Assembly (NCBI GenBank): GCA_046160675.1
Contig: JBJXHH010000098.1
Coordinates: 1 to 8,705 of the forward strand
DNA from: JACMJP01 sp046160675
GTDB lineage: Bacteria > Bacteroidota > Bacteroidia > Chitinophagales > BACL12
Length of the DNA stretch: 8,705 nt
Direction of reading: 5' to 3'
In this document: in pieces, positions 1 to 5,742 of the stretch
How positions within the stretch are numbered: the stretch's first letter is position 1
Layout: each line of letters opens with the position of its first letter
Translations under genes and position numbers: made by a program
Notes under the pieces: model-generated
The model's input: the letters and a program-made list of their open reading frames with translations, nothing else
Told to the model about the DNA's origin: nothing
Databases searched by the model: none

Positions 1-105
1 GGAAAGTTTGCACATATACTCGACCCGGAAGGAAATAAAATAGAACTGTGGGAGGCGAATGATGAAGAATATGAAAAGATACTGGGAGATGGCATCACAA
101 AATAA
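1..105 (+). CDS. VOC (glyoxalase-fold) protein, C-terminal end only
   Basis: The first 34 codons of the window are open in frame 1 and end at TAA (103-105); the start lies outside. The visible tail contains DPEGNKIELWE (residues 8-18 of the fragment), the closing beta-strand motif typical of vicinal-oxygen-chelate proteins (glyoxalase I, dioxygenase and bleomycin-resistance relatives). In that motif the Glu after KI is usually a metal ligand. A short acidic tail follows. The next gene, 24 bp downstream on the same strand, is also a VOC protein, so the two look like a tandem pair in one transcript. Substrate and exact subfamily cannot be told from the fragment. The family call rests on this one motif and is fairly safe; the enzymatic role is unknown. 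Confidence 0.75.
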   Translation, partial: GKFAHILDPEGNKIELWEANDEEYEKILGDGITK

Positions 106-129
106 TTATAACAATAAAAAAACTATAGT

Positions 130-501
130 ATGAAACTAGGAGCTTTTTCTATTAGCCTGAGTGTGAAAGACATTCATGCGTCAAAACAATTTTATGAAAA
201 CCTGGGGTTTACAGTTTTCGGCGGAGACATTAATCAAAACTGGCTGATCATGAAAAATGAAGACTCCATTATCGGCTTGTTTCACGGCATGTTCCAAAAC
301 AACATTATAACATTTAATCCCGGCTGGGATCAAAATGCGAAGAAGTTGGATCAGTTTGATGATGTGAGAGAAATTCAACGACATTTAAAGTCAAAAACTA
401 TAAACCTGGAAACTGAAGCGGATGAAACTACTTCAGGTCCTGCATGCCTTATGATCACTGATCCGGACGGGAATGCTATTCTTATTGATCAGCATGTTTA
501 A
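130..501 (+). CDS. VOC family protein (glyoxalase / lactoylglutathione lyase-like)
   Basis: A 123-residue protein, the usual size of a single-domain VOC protein with two beta-alpha-beta-beta-beta modules. The first module opens with FSISLSVKDIHASKQFYENLG (split here: FSISLSVKDI at 6-15, then HASKQFYENLGF to 27), the classic start of the fold. The middle holds IIGLFHGMF (47-55) and TFNPGWDQNA (61-70). The second module ends with DPDGNAILIDQHV (111-123). Such proteins bind a divalent metal and act on small electrophiles, or serve as resistance or unknown-function proteins. The family is often auto-named lactoylglutathione lyase, but that activity is not shown by the sequence. ATG at 130 is chosen because it directly precedes the first strand. 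No Shine-Dalgarno is seen, as is normal in Bacteroidota. It is probably co-transcribed with the preceding VOC gene and perhaps with the DUF4199 gene 36 bp downstream. Confidence 0.88.
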   Translation: MKLGAFSISLSVKDIHASKQFYENLGFTVFGGDINQNWLIMKNEDSIIGLFHGMFQNNIITFNPGWDQNAKKLDQFDDVREIQRHLKSKTINLETEADETTSGPACLMITDPDGNAILIDQHV

Positions 502-537
502 ACTGTAAAACTCTCATCACAACTTAAAACTAAAAAT

Positions 538-1062
538 ATGATACAATCAGCAATTCGTTACGGGTTATATGCAGGCATCATAGGTGTCATCTTGTTTCTC
601 ATATCCCTGGTAGGCATTAAAGACATGTCCTTCGGTTCCAGGGAAATTTTTGGGTACATAGCAATGATTGTTTGCCTCTTCCCCATTTATTTCGGTGTTA
701 AACACATTAGAGATAAGCACCTTGGCGGAGTTATTTCATTTAAAACAGGCTTGTATTACGGCTCTATCATTGCTGCAATAGCAGGTATTTTAGTTGGCAT
801 CCTGGATGTAATCTATGTTACGGTTTTGAACCCTGATTTTGCGCAGGAGTATCTGGACTACCTGGTTGAAAAAGCAAAGAACAGCGGCAAGCCGCAGGAA
901 GATATAGATAAAATGATAGCCCGCAGCACAGCACAAATGGAAAATGCTTCTCCCTTCTTTTATTTTCTTTTTACGTTTGGAATGATAGTCCTCATAGGCG
1001 TTTTGGAAAGCCTCATTTTTTCTGCGATGCTGAAAAGAAAATCTTCGGGTAAAGCCACCTGA
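538..1062 (+). CDS. DUF4199 family membrane protein
   Basis: A 174-residue integral membrane protein. Four hydrophobic segments are visible, at about residues 8-25, 37-55, 68-96 and 138-164. The third runs into VIYVTVLNPDFAQEYLD (91-107), a pattern characteristic of the DUF4199 family (a long Gly/Ile-rich helix, then an aromatic/Asn-Pro-Asp-Phe turn). Between segments three and four lies a charged, Lys/Glu-rich loop (about 108-136). The C-terminus is basic (LKRKSSGK). The family is widespread in Bacteroidota and has no established function. The length is typical and the gene looks intact. It starts 36 bp after the VOC gene on the same strand, so co-transcription is plausible, although the families are unrelated. 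The stop codon sits inside a small hairpin (1043-1064). Confidence 0.82.
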   Translation: MIQSAIRYGLYAGIIGVILFLISLVGIKDMSFGSREIFGYIAMIVCLFPIYFGVKHIRDKHLGGVISFKTGLYYGSIIAAIAGILVGILDVIYVTVLNPDFAQEYLDYLVEKAKNSGKPQEDIDKMIARSTAQMENASPFFYFLFTFGMIVLIGVLESLIFSAMLKRKSSGKAT

Positions 1063-1084
1063 AGGGCATATGTAATTTTTTTTT
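1043..1084 (+). terminator. weak hairpin plus T-run at the end of the DUF4199 gene
   Basis: CTTCGGGT (1043-1050) pairs with ACCTGAAG (1057-1064) in 8 pairs including one G-U, with a 6-nt loop; the stop codon TGA (1060-1062) is in the right arm. Nine T residues follow at 1076-1084, but 11 nt beyond the stem, farther than in a standard intrinsic terminator. It could help end transcription or be incidental. Confidence 0.25.
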
Positions 1085-1129
1085 ATGTTCAAGACATCTA
1101 ATGCGAATTCTTTTGTATACAAGTGCAAT

Positions 1130-1180
1130 GAATTCCTCACAAGAACGTTTACTTATCAACAAACTGTGAGAATTCTTTTT
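1130..1180 (+). terminator. hairpin with T-run between the DUF4199 and GNAT genes
   Basis: GAATTC-C-TCACA (1130-1141) pairs with TGTGAGAATTC (1165-1175), giving 11 base pairs with one bulged C and a 23-nt loop. TTTTT follows immediately (1176-1180). This has the layout of an intrinsic terminator for the upstream VOC-VOC-DUF4199 unit. The long loop and AT-rich arm make it weaker than the terminators after mscL and msrB. It ends 36 bp before the GNAT start, so it could also act as a leader structure if transcription starts farther upstream. Confidence 0.5.
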
Positions 1181-1188
1181 GGGTAAAG

Positions 1189-1196
1189 TAATCTTG
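1189..1196 (+). promoter_or_regulatory. possible -7 box for the GNAT gene
   Basis: TAATCTTG matches the Bacteroidota -7 consensus TAnnTTTG at all fixed positions but one, and lies 20 bp before the ATG at 1217. No convincing TTG or TTTG -33 element is seen at the expected distance. The call rests on one short imperfect motif plus its position after a terminator-like hairpin. Confidence 0.3.
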
Positions 1197-1216
1197 CATG
1201 AATATACTTGTGAAGC

Positions 1217-1693
1217 ATGAAGAATTTATTTTGGAAAATAAGAGGCTTTCATCAACTGAATGTGTTTGAACTGCATGGTATTTTCCGCCTGAGGCAAGAA
1301 GTGTTTATTGTAGAACAAAACTGCGCCTATTTGGATGCGGATGGAAAAGACCAATTCTGCGATCACCTTTTTGGGGTGGACGATGACGGACGGGTGTTGG
1401 CCTGCTGTCGTATTGTTCAGCCTGGGGTTTCTTATCCTGAGGTTTCTATTGGCAGAATCGCCTCCCATCCTGATGTAAGAGGAACAGGACTTGGCAAACT
1501 TATCATGGACAAAGCACTTCCTTTTATCGAAGATAAATATGGTAAAGTGGCTGTGAAAATTGAAGCCCAACATTACCTTCTAAAATTTTATGAAGGATTT
1601 GGTTTTGAGGCGATTGGCGAAGTTTACTCCTTGGATAATATAGATCATATTGAAATGGTAAAGCCTGGCAATAAAGTACTCGTTAAGGCATAA
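1217..1693 (+). CDS. GNAT family N-acetyltransferase, ElaA-like
   Basis: A 158-residue protein spanning one complete GNAT fold. ElaA-type hallmarks appear in order: FRLRQEVFIVEQNCAYLDAD (23-42), with the LRxxVFxVEQ strand-helix; LACCRIVQPG (61-70); SIGRIASHPDVRGTGLGK (77-94), whose RGTGLGK (88-94) is the acetyl-CoA pyrophosphate-binding loop; KIEAQHYLLKFYEGFGFEAI (114-133); and a terminal IDHIEM (142-147). Acetyl-CoA is the expected donor. The acceptor of ElaA proteins is not established, so none is named. The ATG at 1217 is used because the fold begins at once after it. Another ATG at 1198 is out of frame. It appears to be a single-gene unit between a terminator-like hairpin and the mscL promoter. 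Nothing looks truncated or damaged. Confidence 0.9.
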   Translation: MKNLFWKIRGFHQLNVFELHGIFRLRQEVFIVEQNCAYLDADGKDQFCDHLFGVDDDGRVLACCRIVQPGVSYPEVSIGRIASHPDVRGTGLGKLIMDKALPFIEDKYGKVAVKIEAQHYLLKFYEGFGFEAIGEVYSLDNIDHIEMVKPGNKVLVKA

Positions 1694-1716
1694 CCTCATA
1701 TTTACCTTTCGGTACA

Positions 1717-1724
1717 TACATTTG
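1717..1724 (+). promoter_or_regulatory. mscL: candidate -7 promoter box for mscL
   Basis: TACATTTG is an exact match to the Bacteroidota -7 consensus TAnnTTTG, in the intergenic region 70 bp before the mscL ATG. Transcription would begin roughly 5-10 nt later, giving a leader of about 60 nt. A second, less regular box (TA-ACA-TTTG, 1744-1752, with a 3-nt spacer) lies closer to the gene. No clear -33 motif was found for either. Confidence 0.45.
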
Positions 1725-1793
1725 TTATTATCAGAAACTTTATTAACATTTGCCTTTACGAACAATTTTAATTTAACCTTAAACTATTAACTT

Positions 1794-2201
1794 ATGGGAA
1801 TGATGAAAGAATTTAAAGAATTTGCTATGAAAGGCAGCTTGCTTGATATTGCTGTGGGCTTTGTTATGGGAGCTGCTTTTACTGCAGTTTCTACAGCCTT
1901 TATCAATGGAATAGTTATGCCATTTGTGAGCCTTATTGCAAAAAAAGATTTCTCCGCTTGGAAATTAGTATTGAAAAAGGCTGAAATGGATGCCACCGGG
2001 GTAGTAACAAAACCTGAAATAGCGGTTCTTTACGGAGACTTCATTTCAGCGATCATTTACTTCCTCATTGTTGCTTTTGTTATGTTTCTTGTTATTAAAG
2101 CCGTAAACAGTTTGAAAAAGAAAGAAGCAGCAGCAGCTCCGCCTCCACCACCAGTGCAAGAAACCCTGTTGGCAGAAATCAGAGATTTATTGAAAAAATA
2201 A
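1794..2201 (+). CDS. mscL: large-conductance mechanosensitive channel MscL
   Basis: A 135-residue protein, close to the usual MscL length. MscL is a homopentameric inner-membrane channel that opens under high membrane tension and releases osmolytes during hypo-osmotic shock. The N-terminal amphipathic helix FKEFAMKGSLLDIAVG (7-22) leads into TM1 (about 16-45), with the small-residue pore-lining stretch VGFVMGAAF (21-29) and the end motif IVMPFVSL (40-47). The last differs from the more common MPP by having Phe at 44. A periplasmic loop (48-75) precedes TM2 (about 77-104). The C-terminal bundle helix is LLAEIRDLLKK (125-135). Between TM2 and this helix lies KKKEAAAAPPPPP (108-120), a basic and proline-rich linker. 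The ATG at 1794 is preferred; ATGs two and three codons on would barely change the product. It stands alone between a candidate promoter and a strong terminator. Confidence 0.97.
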   Translation: MGMMKEFKEFAMKGSLLDIAVGFVMGAAFTAVSTAFINGIVMPFVSLIAKKDFSAWKLVLKKAEMDATGVVTKPEIAVLYGDFISAIIYFLIVAFVMFLVIKAVNSLKKKEAAAAPPPPPVQETLLAEIRDLLKK

Positions 2202-2218
2202 TTCAATTTTTGAATTCT

Positions 2219-2254
2219 AAATAAAAACCCTGAAAATTTTCAGGGTTTTTATTT
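2219..2254. terminator. perfect 36-bp palindromic bidirectional terminator
   Basis: The left half AAATAAAAACCCTGAAAA (2219-2236) is the exact reverse complement of the right half (2237-2254). The GC core is CCCTGAAAA/TTTTCAGGG, flanked by A-runs on the left and T-runs on the right. In RNA the central bases form the loop. It starts 18 bp after the mscL stop. Because of its symmetry it could terminate on both strands. It separates mscL from the DUF3078 gene. Confidence 0.88.
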
Positions 2255-2313
2255 TGGACTGATTCTTGCCAAAGCGGCCGGGAAAAAATATCTAAAACTT
2301 TTAAAAACGAAAA

Positions 2314-3252
2314 ATGAGAAAAATTATTACCATTTCAATTTTTATTCTTGGAGCCTATTTCGCTATGGCTCAAAATGAAACAGACACTACCTGGAATAGG
2401 GGCGGAGGTGCTGTTTTAAACTTTAATCAAATAGGCCTTACAAACTGGGCGGCAGGCGGTGAAAGTGCACTTAGCGCTGGTTTACTCACCAATTTTTTCG
2501 CAAATTATCAATTTGAAAAGAATACCTGGGATAATACACTGAACCTAAATTATGGGTTAATAACTGCAAACAATTATGCAGACATCAGGAAGAATGACGA
2601 TAAGGTAGAATTGAATAGCAAGTATGGCAGGTATGCATTCGGAAAGTTTTATTATAGCGCATTGGTAAATTTTGTTACACAGTTTACTGATGGCTTTGAT
2701 TACTTAGCGGATCCTGAAGCCCTGAATCCTATTTCTACAGCTCTTTCGCCCGGCTATTTAACTGCCGCATTGGGAATGGATTATAAGCCTAATGATAAAT
2801 TTTCCCTGTTCATTTCCCCGGCAACTGGAAAGTTAACTATCATTACTGATGATGTAATTTCAAACACTATAATTGATACTGTAAACATGAAAAACCGCTA
2901 TGGTGTAGATGTTGGTGAAATGGCAAGAACAGAGTTCGGCGCATCATTAATAGCTTCACTTACCACTATGTTAGGAGAAAATGTAAGTGAAGTAGGAAAA
3001 CTCACTTTGTTCAATAATTTCACTGACCCTATTGCTGAAAATCGTAGCCATGTTGATGTTGGTTTTACAAATACCATCGCTATGAAACTTAACAAATACA
3101 TCACAACAAGCCTTTATGTTGAATTGATTTATGATCATGACATCTCTATACCAACTTATGATGATAATGATGTGCAAATAGGGCAAGGTCCTAAAACACA
3201 ATTTAAAGAAGTATTTGGCGTCGGCTTCAGTTATAATTTTAATGCCCAGTAA
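2314..3252 (+). CDS. secreted DUF3078 family protein, probable outer-membrane beta-barrel
   Basis: A 312-residue protein with a clear Sec signal peptide: MRK, then a hydrophobic core, and a cleavage site after AMA (17-19), leaving Gln20 as the mature start. The DUF3078 hallmark follows: an aromatic/Gly-rich TWNRGGGAVLNFNQIGLTNW (26-45), then AAGGE (46-50). The rest is built of alternating amphipathic strands with many Tyr/Phe/Asn residues (for example KFYYSALVNFVTQF, 111-124, and KYITTSLYVELIYDHD, 261-276). It ends in GVGFSYNFNAQ, consistent with an outer-membrane barrel. DUF3078 is common in Bacteroidota and has no established biochemical role; location is an inference from signal peptide and strand pattern. 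The gene stands alone after the mscL terminator and converges on rsmG. Family assignment is firm, function unknown. Confidence 0.87.
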   Translation: MRKIITISIFILGAYFAMAQNETDTTWNRGGGAVLNFNQIGLTNWAAGGESALSAGLLTNFFANYQFEKNTWDNTLNLNYGLITANNYADIRKNDDKVELNSKYGRYAFGKFYYSALVNFVTQFTDGFDYLADPEALNPISTALSPGYLTAALGMDYKPNDKFSLFISPATGKLTIITDDVISNTIIDTVNMKNRYGVDVGEMARTEFGASLIASLTTMLGENVSEVGKLTLFNNFTDPIAENRSHVDVGFTNTIAMKLNKYITTSLYVELIYDHDISIPTYDDNDVQIGQGPKTQFKEVFGVGFSYNFNAQ

Positions 3253-3270
3253 GGAATTTATTTAATTTTA

Positions 3271-3319
3271 AAAAAGTACGAGAAACATGGTTTTTAACTA
3301 ACATGTAATCGTACTTTTT
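3271..3319. terminator. bidirectional terminator between the DUF3078 gene and rsmG
   Basis: AAAAAGTACGA (3271-3281) is the exact complement of TCGTACTTTTT (3309-3319), an 11-bp stem flanked by an A-run and a T-run, so it can act on both strands. The 27-nt loop contains a further ACATG (3285-3289)/CATGT (3302-3306) pairing. It lies 18 bp after the DUF3078 stop and 4 bp from the rsmG stop on the other strand, the right place for a shared terminator of two convergent genes. Confidence 0.78.
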
Positions 3320-3323
3320 ACTT

Positions 3324-3947
3324 TTAATCAAGTGGCATAAACACGATATATTTATCCTGGAACCAGGGTTCGTTAAAGTAATCAGAAATATGAAACTTAT
3401 AAACCAAGTCTTTAAAGGGAGCAAGTTCCATGTCCAGGTTTCCACCTTTTAAAGAGATCAACCCGTTAGGAACATCATTATAACTCAAACCTCTTCTGAT
3501 GAGGTTTATACTCCATTCATATAGTACCATCAGGTCAGCAACGGCACGAGTTACCACAAAATCATATTTTTCACTTATGTCTTCAGCCCTTGTATGTTCA
3601 ACACTCACATTCCTCAACCCAAGAGCTTTATAAATCGCTTCAACAACCTTCACTTTTTTATCAATGGAATCAATCAAATGAAAATGTACATCAGGATGCA
3701 TAATTGCAAGCGGGATACCGGGGAAACCACCCCCGGTTCCAAGATCAAGCACCTGGGTATTTGGCTGAAAATCAATAAACTTGCTGATGGCAAGCGAATG
3801 CAATACATGATGTTCATATATATTATCAATATCCTGACGGCTTACAACATTAATCTTCTGGTTCCAGAATTGAAACTGTGGCTGAATCTGCATAAACTGA
3901 GATTTCTGCCTTGTATTAAGTTGGAAGTATTTCAGGATTCTTTCCAC
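3324..3947 (-). CDS. rsmG: 16S rRNA (guanine527-N7)-methyltransferase RsmG
   Basis: A 207-residue protein, the normal RsmG (GidB) length. It transfers a methyl group from S-adenosylmethionine to N7 of G527 in 16S rRNA, in the cytoplasm. Visible landmarks are FWNQKINVVSRQDIDNIYEH (27-46), followed by HVLHSLAI (47-54), the family's N-terminal signature; the SAM-binding motif I VLDLGTGGGFPGIPLA (66-81); the acidic LIDSIDKKVKVVE (91-103) after strand 2; VVTRAVADL (131-139); and GLISLKGG (162-169). The start is GTG (3945-3947 on the plus strand, read in reverse). No in-frame ATG is present just upstream, and MERILKYF fits the usual N-terminus. In many bacteria loss of RsmG gives low-level streptomycin resistance. 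It is a single gene, divergent from the peptidase gene, and not next to mnmG or parAB here. Confidence 0.96.
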   Translation of the reverse strand: MERILKYFQLNTRQKSQFMQIQPQFQFWNQKINVVSRQDIDNIYEHHVLHSLAISKFIDFQPNTQVLDLGTGGGFPGIPLAIMHPDVHFHLIDSIDKKVKVVEAIYKALGLRNVSVEHTRAEDISEKYDFVVTRAVADLMVLYEWSINLIRRGLSYNDVPNGLISLKGGNLDMELAPFKDLVYKFHISDYFNEPWFQDKYIVFMPLD

Positions 3948-3997
3948 AAAACAATGATAATGAATAGAATTGAAACTATGTAAAAACGGTTTTTTTT

Positions 3998-4005
3998 CAA
4001 AATTA
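3998..4005 (-). promoter_or_regulatory. rsmG: candidate -7 promoter box for rsmG
   Basis: On the minus strand this reads TAATTTTG, an exact match to TAnnTTTG, 50 bp upstream of the rsmG GTG. A start a few bases downstream would give a leader of about 40-45 nt. No convincing -33 element is seen in the AT-rich sequence beyond it, where chance matches are easier. Confidence 0.42.
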
Positions 4006-4038
4006 TTAGTTAAAATCCTCTTACTAATTAAATTTTTC

Positions 4039-4047
4039 TAATTTTTG
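4039..4047 (+). promoter_or_regulatory. possible -7 box for the C1 peptidase gene
   Basis: TA-ATT-TTTG resembles TAnnTTTG with one extra spacer base, and is followed by GCGCAAATAC. It ends 16 bp before the ATG at 4064, so the mRNA leader would be very short. This is a weak motif in AT-rich sequence, supported mainly by its position in the divergent rsmG/peptidase gap. Confidence 0.27.
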
Positions 4048-4063
4048 CGCAAATACTACAACT

Positions 4064-5617
4064 ATGCCTATACGAATGGTGGAAGACCCACATGAAGAAA
4101 AACCAAGAAGTAACATCCCAAGTGGAAAAAAGGGAGGAAGTGGCGGAATGGCTACAAGTTTTCTTCCTCTTATCATTGGTTTGTTTCGTAAAAACCCGAA
4201 AACAGGGATGTTACTTGTGGGAGCAGGCATTGTGCTTTGGTTCCTGTTCGGGAAGGGTTGTGATACCAGCCAGATAGTAAGTAACCTATTTAACACAGGC
4301 GCAAATTTCGACCCGCAGAAGTATGATAACGTTGAAGTTTTTGAACCCCTGAGTGATAACGTAAATGCTCCCTTACCTGAAAGGGTTTCTTTGGAGAAAT
4401 ATGCCCCTGCCAGAATGAACCAGGGAGCACAGGGAAGCTGTGTTGGCTGGGGAAGCAGTTATGCCGCCAGAACAATTCTGGAATCTGTTAAAACCGGCAA
4501 AGAACCAAATTCCATTGCCTTCAGCCCCTCTTACTTGTACAATCAAATTGGTATAGAAGGCTGCCAGGGTGCTTTGCTACAAGATGCCATGCAAGTAATG
4601 AAAAACGAAGGTTTGATAAGTATGAAACAATTTCCCTATGATGAAACAGATTGTACCCGCCAGCCTTCAGGCAACCTGAAACAAGAGGCGCAGAATTATA
4701 AAGTGCCCGGCTTTAACCGACTTACACAAGGAGATGCAAAAGGTTTCGGAAGTGAGGAGGTAGACATGCTGGCGATGAAACAAAACCTCGCCCAGGGCGC
4801 ACCTGTGGTGATAGGAATGATGGTGGGTGGAAGCTTTATGCAGAATATGATGGGAGAAGAAAAATGGTTCCCTACAAGCAATGATTATGATATGTACGGG
4901 TTCGGCGGACATTGTATGACGGTGATAGGGTATGATGATTATAAGTTCGGAACGGAAGGCGGTTTCCAATTGATGAACAGCTGGGGACCTGAATGGGGAA
5001 AGAACGGACTTGGATGGGTGAGTTACAGAGACTTTGCTTACTTCACTAAAGAAGCCTATGGCATTTACCCCATGGGCAACCCGAACAAACCATTGAGCAA
5101 TACTTTAAATGTTCAGTTTGGGTTGATGAACAATGAAACAAGCAAAAACATCCCGCTTCAAAAAACAGGAACGTACACTTTTGCAACAAAGTCCCCGGTA
5201 AAAAAACTTACAAAGTTCAAGTTACAAGTAACTAATACAATGGAATGTTACACTTACATTTTCGGACAGGAAACTGACGGTAGCAGTTATGTTTTATTTC
5301 CTTATACCGAGAAGCATTCACCTTATTGCGGAATCACCGGCACAAGACTTTTCCCGAAAGATTACAGTATGCAAGTGGATGAAGTGGGTACAAAAGATAA
5401 CATGGCGATAGTTGTTAGCAAACAACCGCTGGACTATAAAACATTGAACACTCTTATCAATTCAAAAACCGGAACTTATGAGCAGAAATTAGCTGCAGCC
5501 CTCCAGGGAAAACAGGTGAAAAACGTAAACTTTCTTCCCGGAGAAACAATAAGTTTCCAGGCAGATGCAAAAGAAAATGAATGTGTAATGATGGTGATTG
5601 AAGTGAGTAAAAATTAA
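4064..5617 (+). CDS. membrane-anchored papain-like (C1 family) cysteine peptidase with DUF4384-like domain
   Basis: A 517-residue protein in three parts. The N-terminal 47 residues are Gly/Lys/Arg-rich and cytoplasmic by the positive-inside rule, followed by one hydrophobic segment (about 48-63). The rest should therefore face the periplasm. The peptidase domain (about 104-336) has the papain active-site layout: NQGAQGSCVGWGSSYA (119-134) gives oxyanion Gln120 and nucleophile Cys126; GFGGHCMTVIGYD (279-291) gives His283; LMNSWGPEWGKNG (303-315) gives Asn305. The second Cys of papain's QGxCGSCW is Gln123 here, and the Trp is Val127. No inhibitory propeptide is obvious between the membrane segment and the catalytic domain. 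The C-terminal part (about 345-466) resembles DUF4384: YTYIFGQETDGSSYVLFPY (396-414) and MAIVVSKQPLD (447-457). Several Cys (167, 197, 395, 422) could form disulfides in the periplasm. Substrate is unknown. ATG 4064 is used; Met5 (4076) is an alternative. Confidence 0.88.
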   Translation: MPIRMVEDPHEEKPRSNIPSGKKGGSGGMATSFLPLIIGLFRKNPKTGMLLVGAGIVLWFLFGKGCDTSQIVSNLFNTGANFDPQKYDNVEVFEPLSDNVNAPLPERVSLEKYAPARMNQGAQGSCVGWGSSYAARTILESVKTGKEPNSIAFSPSYLYNQIGIEGCQGALLQDAMQVMKNEGLISMKQFPYDETDCTRQPSGNLKQEAQNYKVPGFNRLTQGDAKGFGSEEVDMLAMKQNLAQGAPVVIGMMVGGSFMQNMMGEEKWFPTSNDYDMYGFGGHCMTVIGYDDYKFGTEGGFQLMNSWGPEWGKNGLGWVSYRDFAYFTKEAYGIYPMGNPNKPLSNTLNVQFGLMNNETSKNIPLQKTGTYTFATKSPVKKLTKFKLQVTNTMECYTYIFGQETDGSSYVLFPYTEKHSPYCGITGTRLFPKDYSMQVDEVGTKDNMAIVVSKQPLDYKTLNTLINSKTGTYEQKLAAALQGKQVKNVNFLPGETISFQADAKENECVMMVIEVSKN

Positions 5618-5633
5618 AAGGATTGTTTACTTA

Positions 5634-5672
5634 TAGATGTTGTGCAGCTTAAGACTATCACATCTAAGTTTT
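5634..5672 (+). terminator. possible terminator of the peptidase gene
   Basis: TAGATGT (5634-5640) pairs exactly with ACATCTA (5660-5666), with a 19-nt loop that can add only a few weak pairs. A TTTT run follows at 5669-5672. It starts 16 bp after the stop codon. The stem is AT-rich and short, so termination efficiency is doubtful. Confidence 0.3.
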
Positions 5673-5693
5673 GTCACCCGATCCTGTAAATAT

Positions 5694-5725
5694 GAATTCA
5701 TTCGGCAGTTTTCCTGCCTGAATTC
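5694..5725. repeat. inverted repeat abutting the ABC-F promoter
   Basis: GAATTCA (5694-5700) pairs with TGAATTC (5719-5725), and inside it GGCAG (5704-5708) pairs with CTGCC (5714-5718). A TTC bulge lies on the left, and the loop is TTTTC. That is 12 pairs in 32 bp. It has no T-run after it, so it is not a normal terminator. It ends 2 bp before the TATCTTTG box and would cover the -33 region, a suitable place for a protein-binding site. Confidence 0.5.
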
Positions 5726-5727
5726 CC

Positions 5728-5735
5728 TATCTTTG
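5728..5735 (+). promoter_or_regulatory. ybiT: -7 promoter box of the ABC-F gene
   Basis: TATCTTTG (followed by CA) is an exact match to the Bacteroidota -7 consensus TAnnTTTG and the best box in the window. It lies 62 bp before the ATG at 5798, predicting a transcription start near 5737-5743 and a leader of about 55-60 nt. No good TTG/TTTG -33 element is present; that region is taken up by the inverted repeat at 5694-5725. Confidence 0.58.
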
Positions 5736-5742
5736 CACCTGC

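Noticed and set aside
1198..1269. Short 23-codon frame starting at ATG 1198, overlapping the GNAT start out of frame
   Set aside because: It has no recognisable content, and if the box at 1189-1196 is the promoter, its ATG would be at or before the transcription start. It is more likely chance.
3594..3983. Plus-strand open frame of 129 codons opposite rsmG
   Set aside because: It lies almost entirely antisense to the well-supported rsmG gene and its translation has no recognisable domain. It is a shadow frame.
4005..4028. ATTAGT/ACTAAT inverted repeat between rsmG and the peptidase gene
   Set aside because: There are only six AT-rich pairs with a 12-bp spacer in a very AT-rich divergent promoter region, so chance is a sufficient explanation.
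4667..4969. Minus-strand open frame of 100 codons within the peptidase gene
   Set aside because: It is antisense to the catalytic domain, His-rich from reversed codons, and has no start context or family resemblance.
5692..5721. Nine-codon frame (ATG 5692 to TGA) as a leader peptide of the ABC-F gene
   Set aside because: It lies upstream of the best promoter box, so it would not be on the transcript, and it overlaps the inverted repeat that explains its composition.
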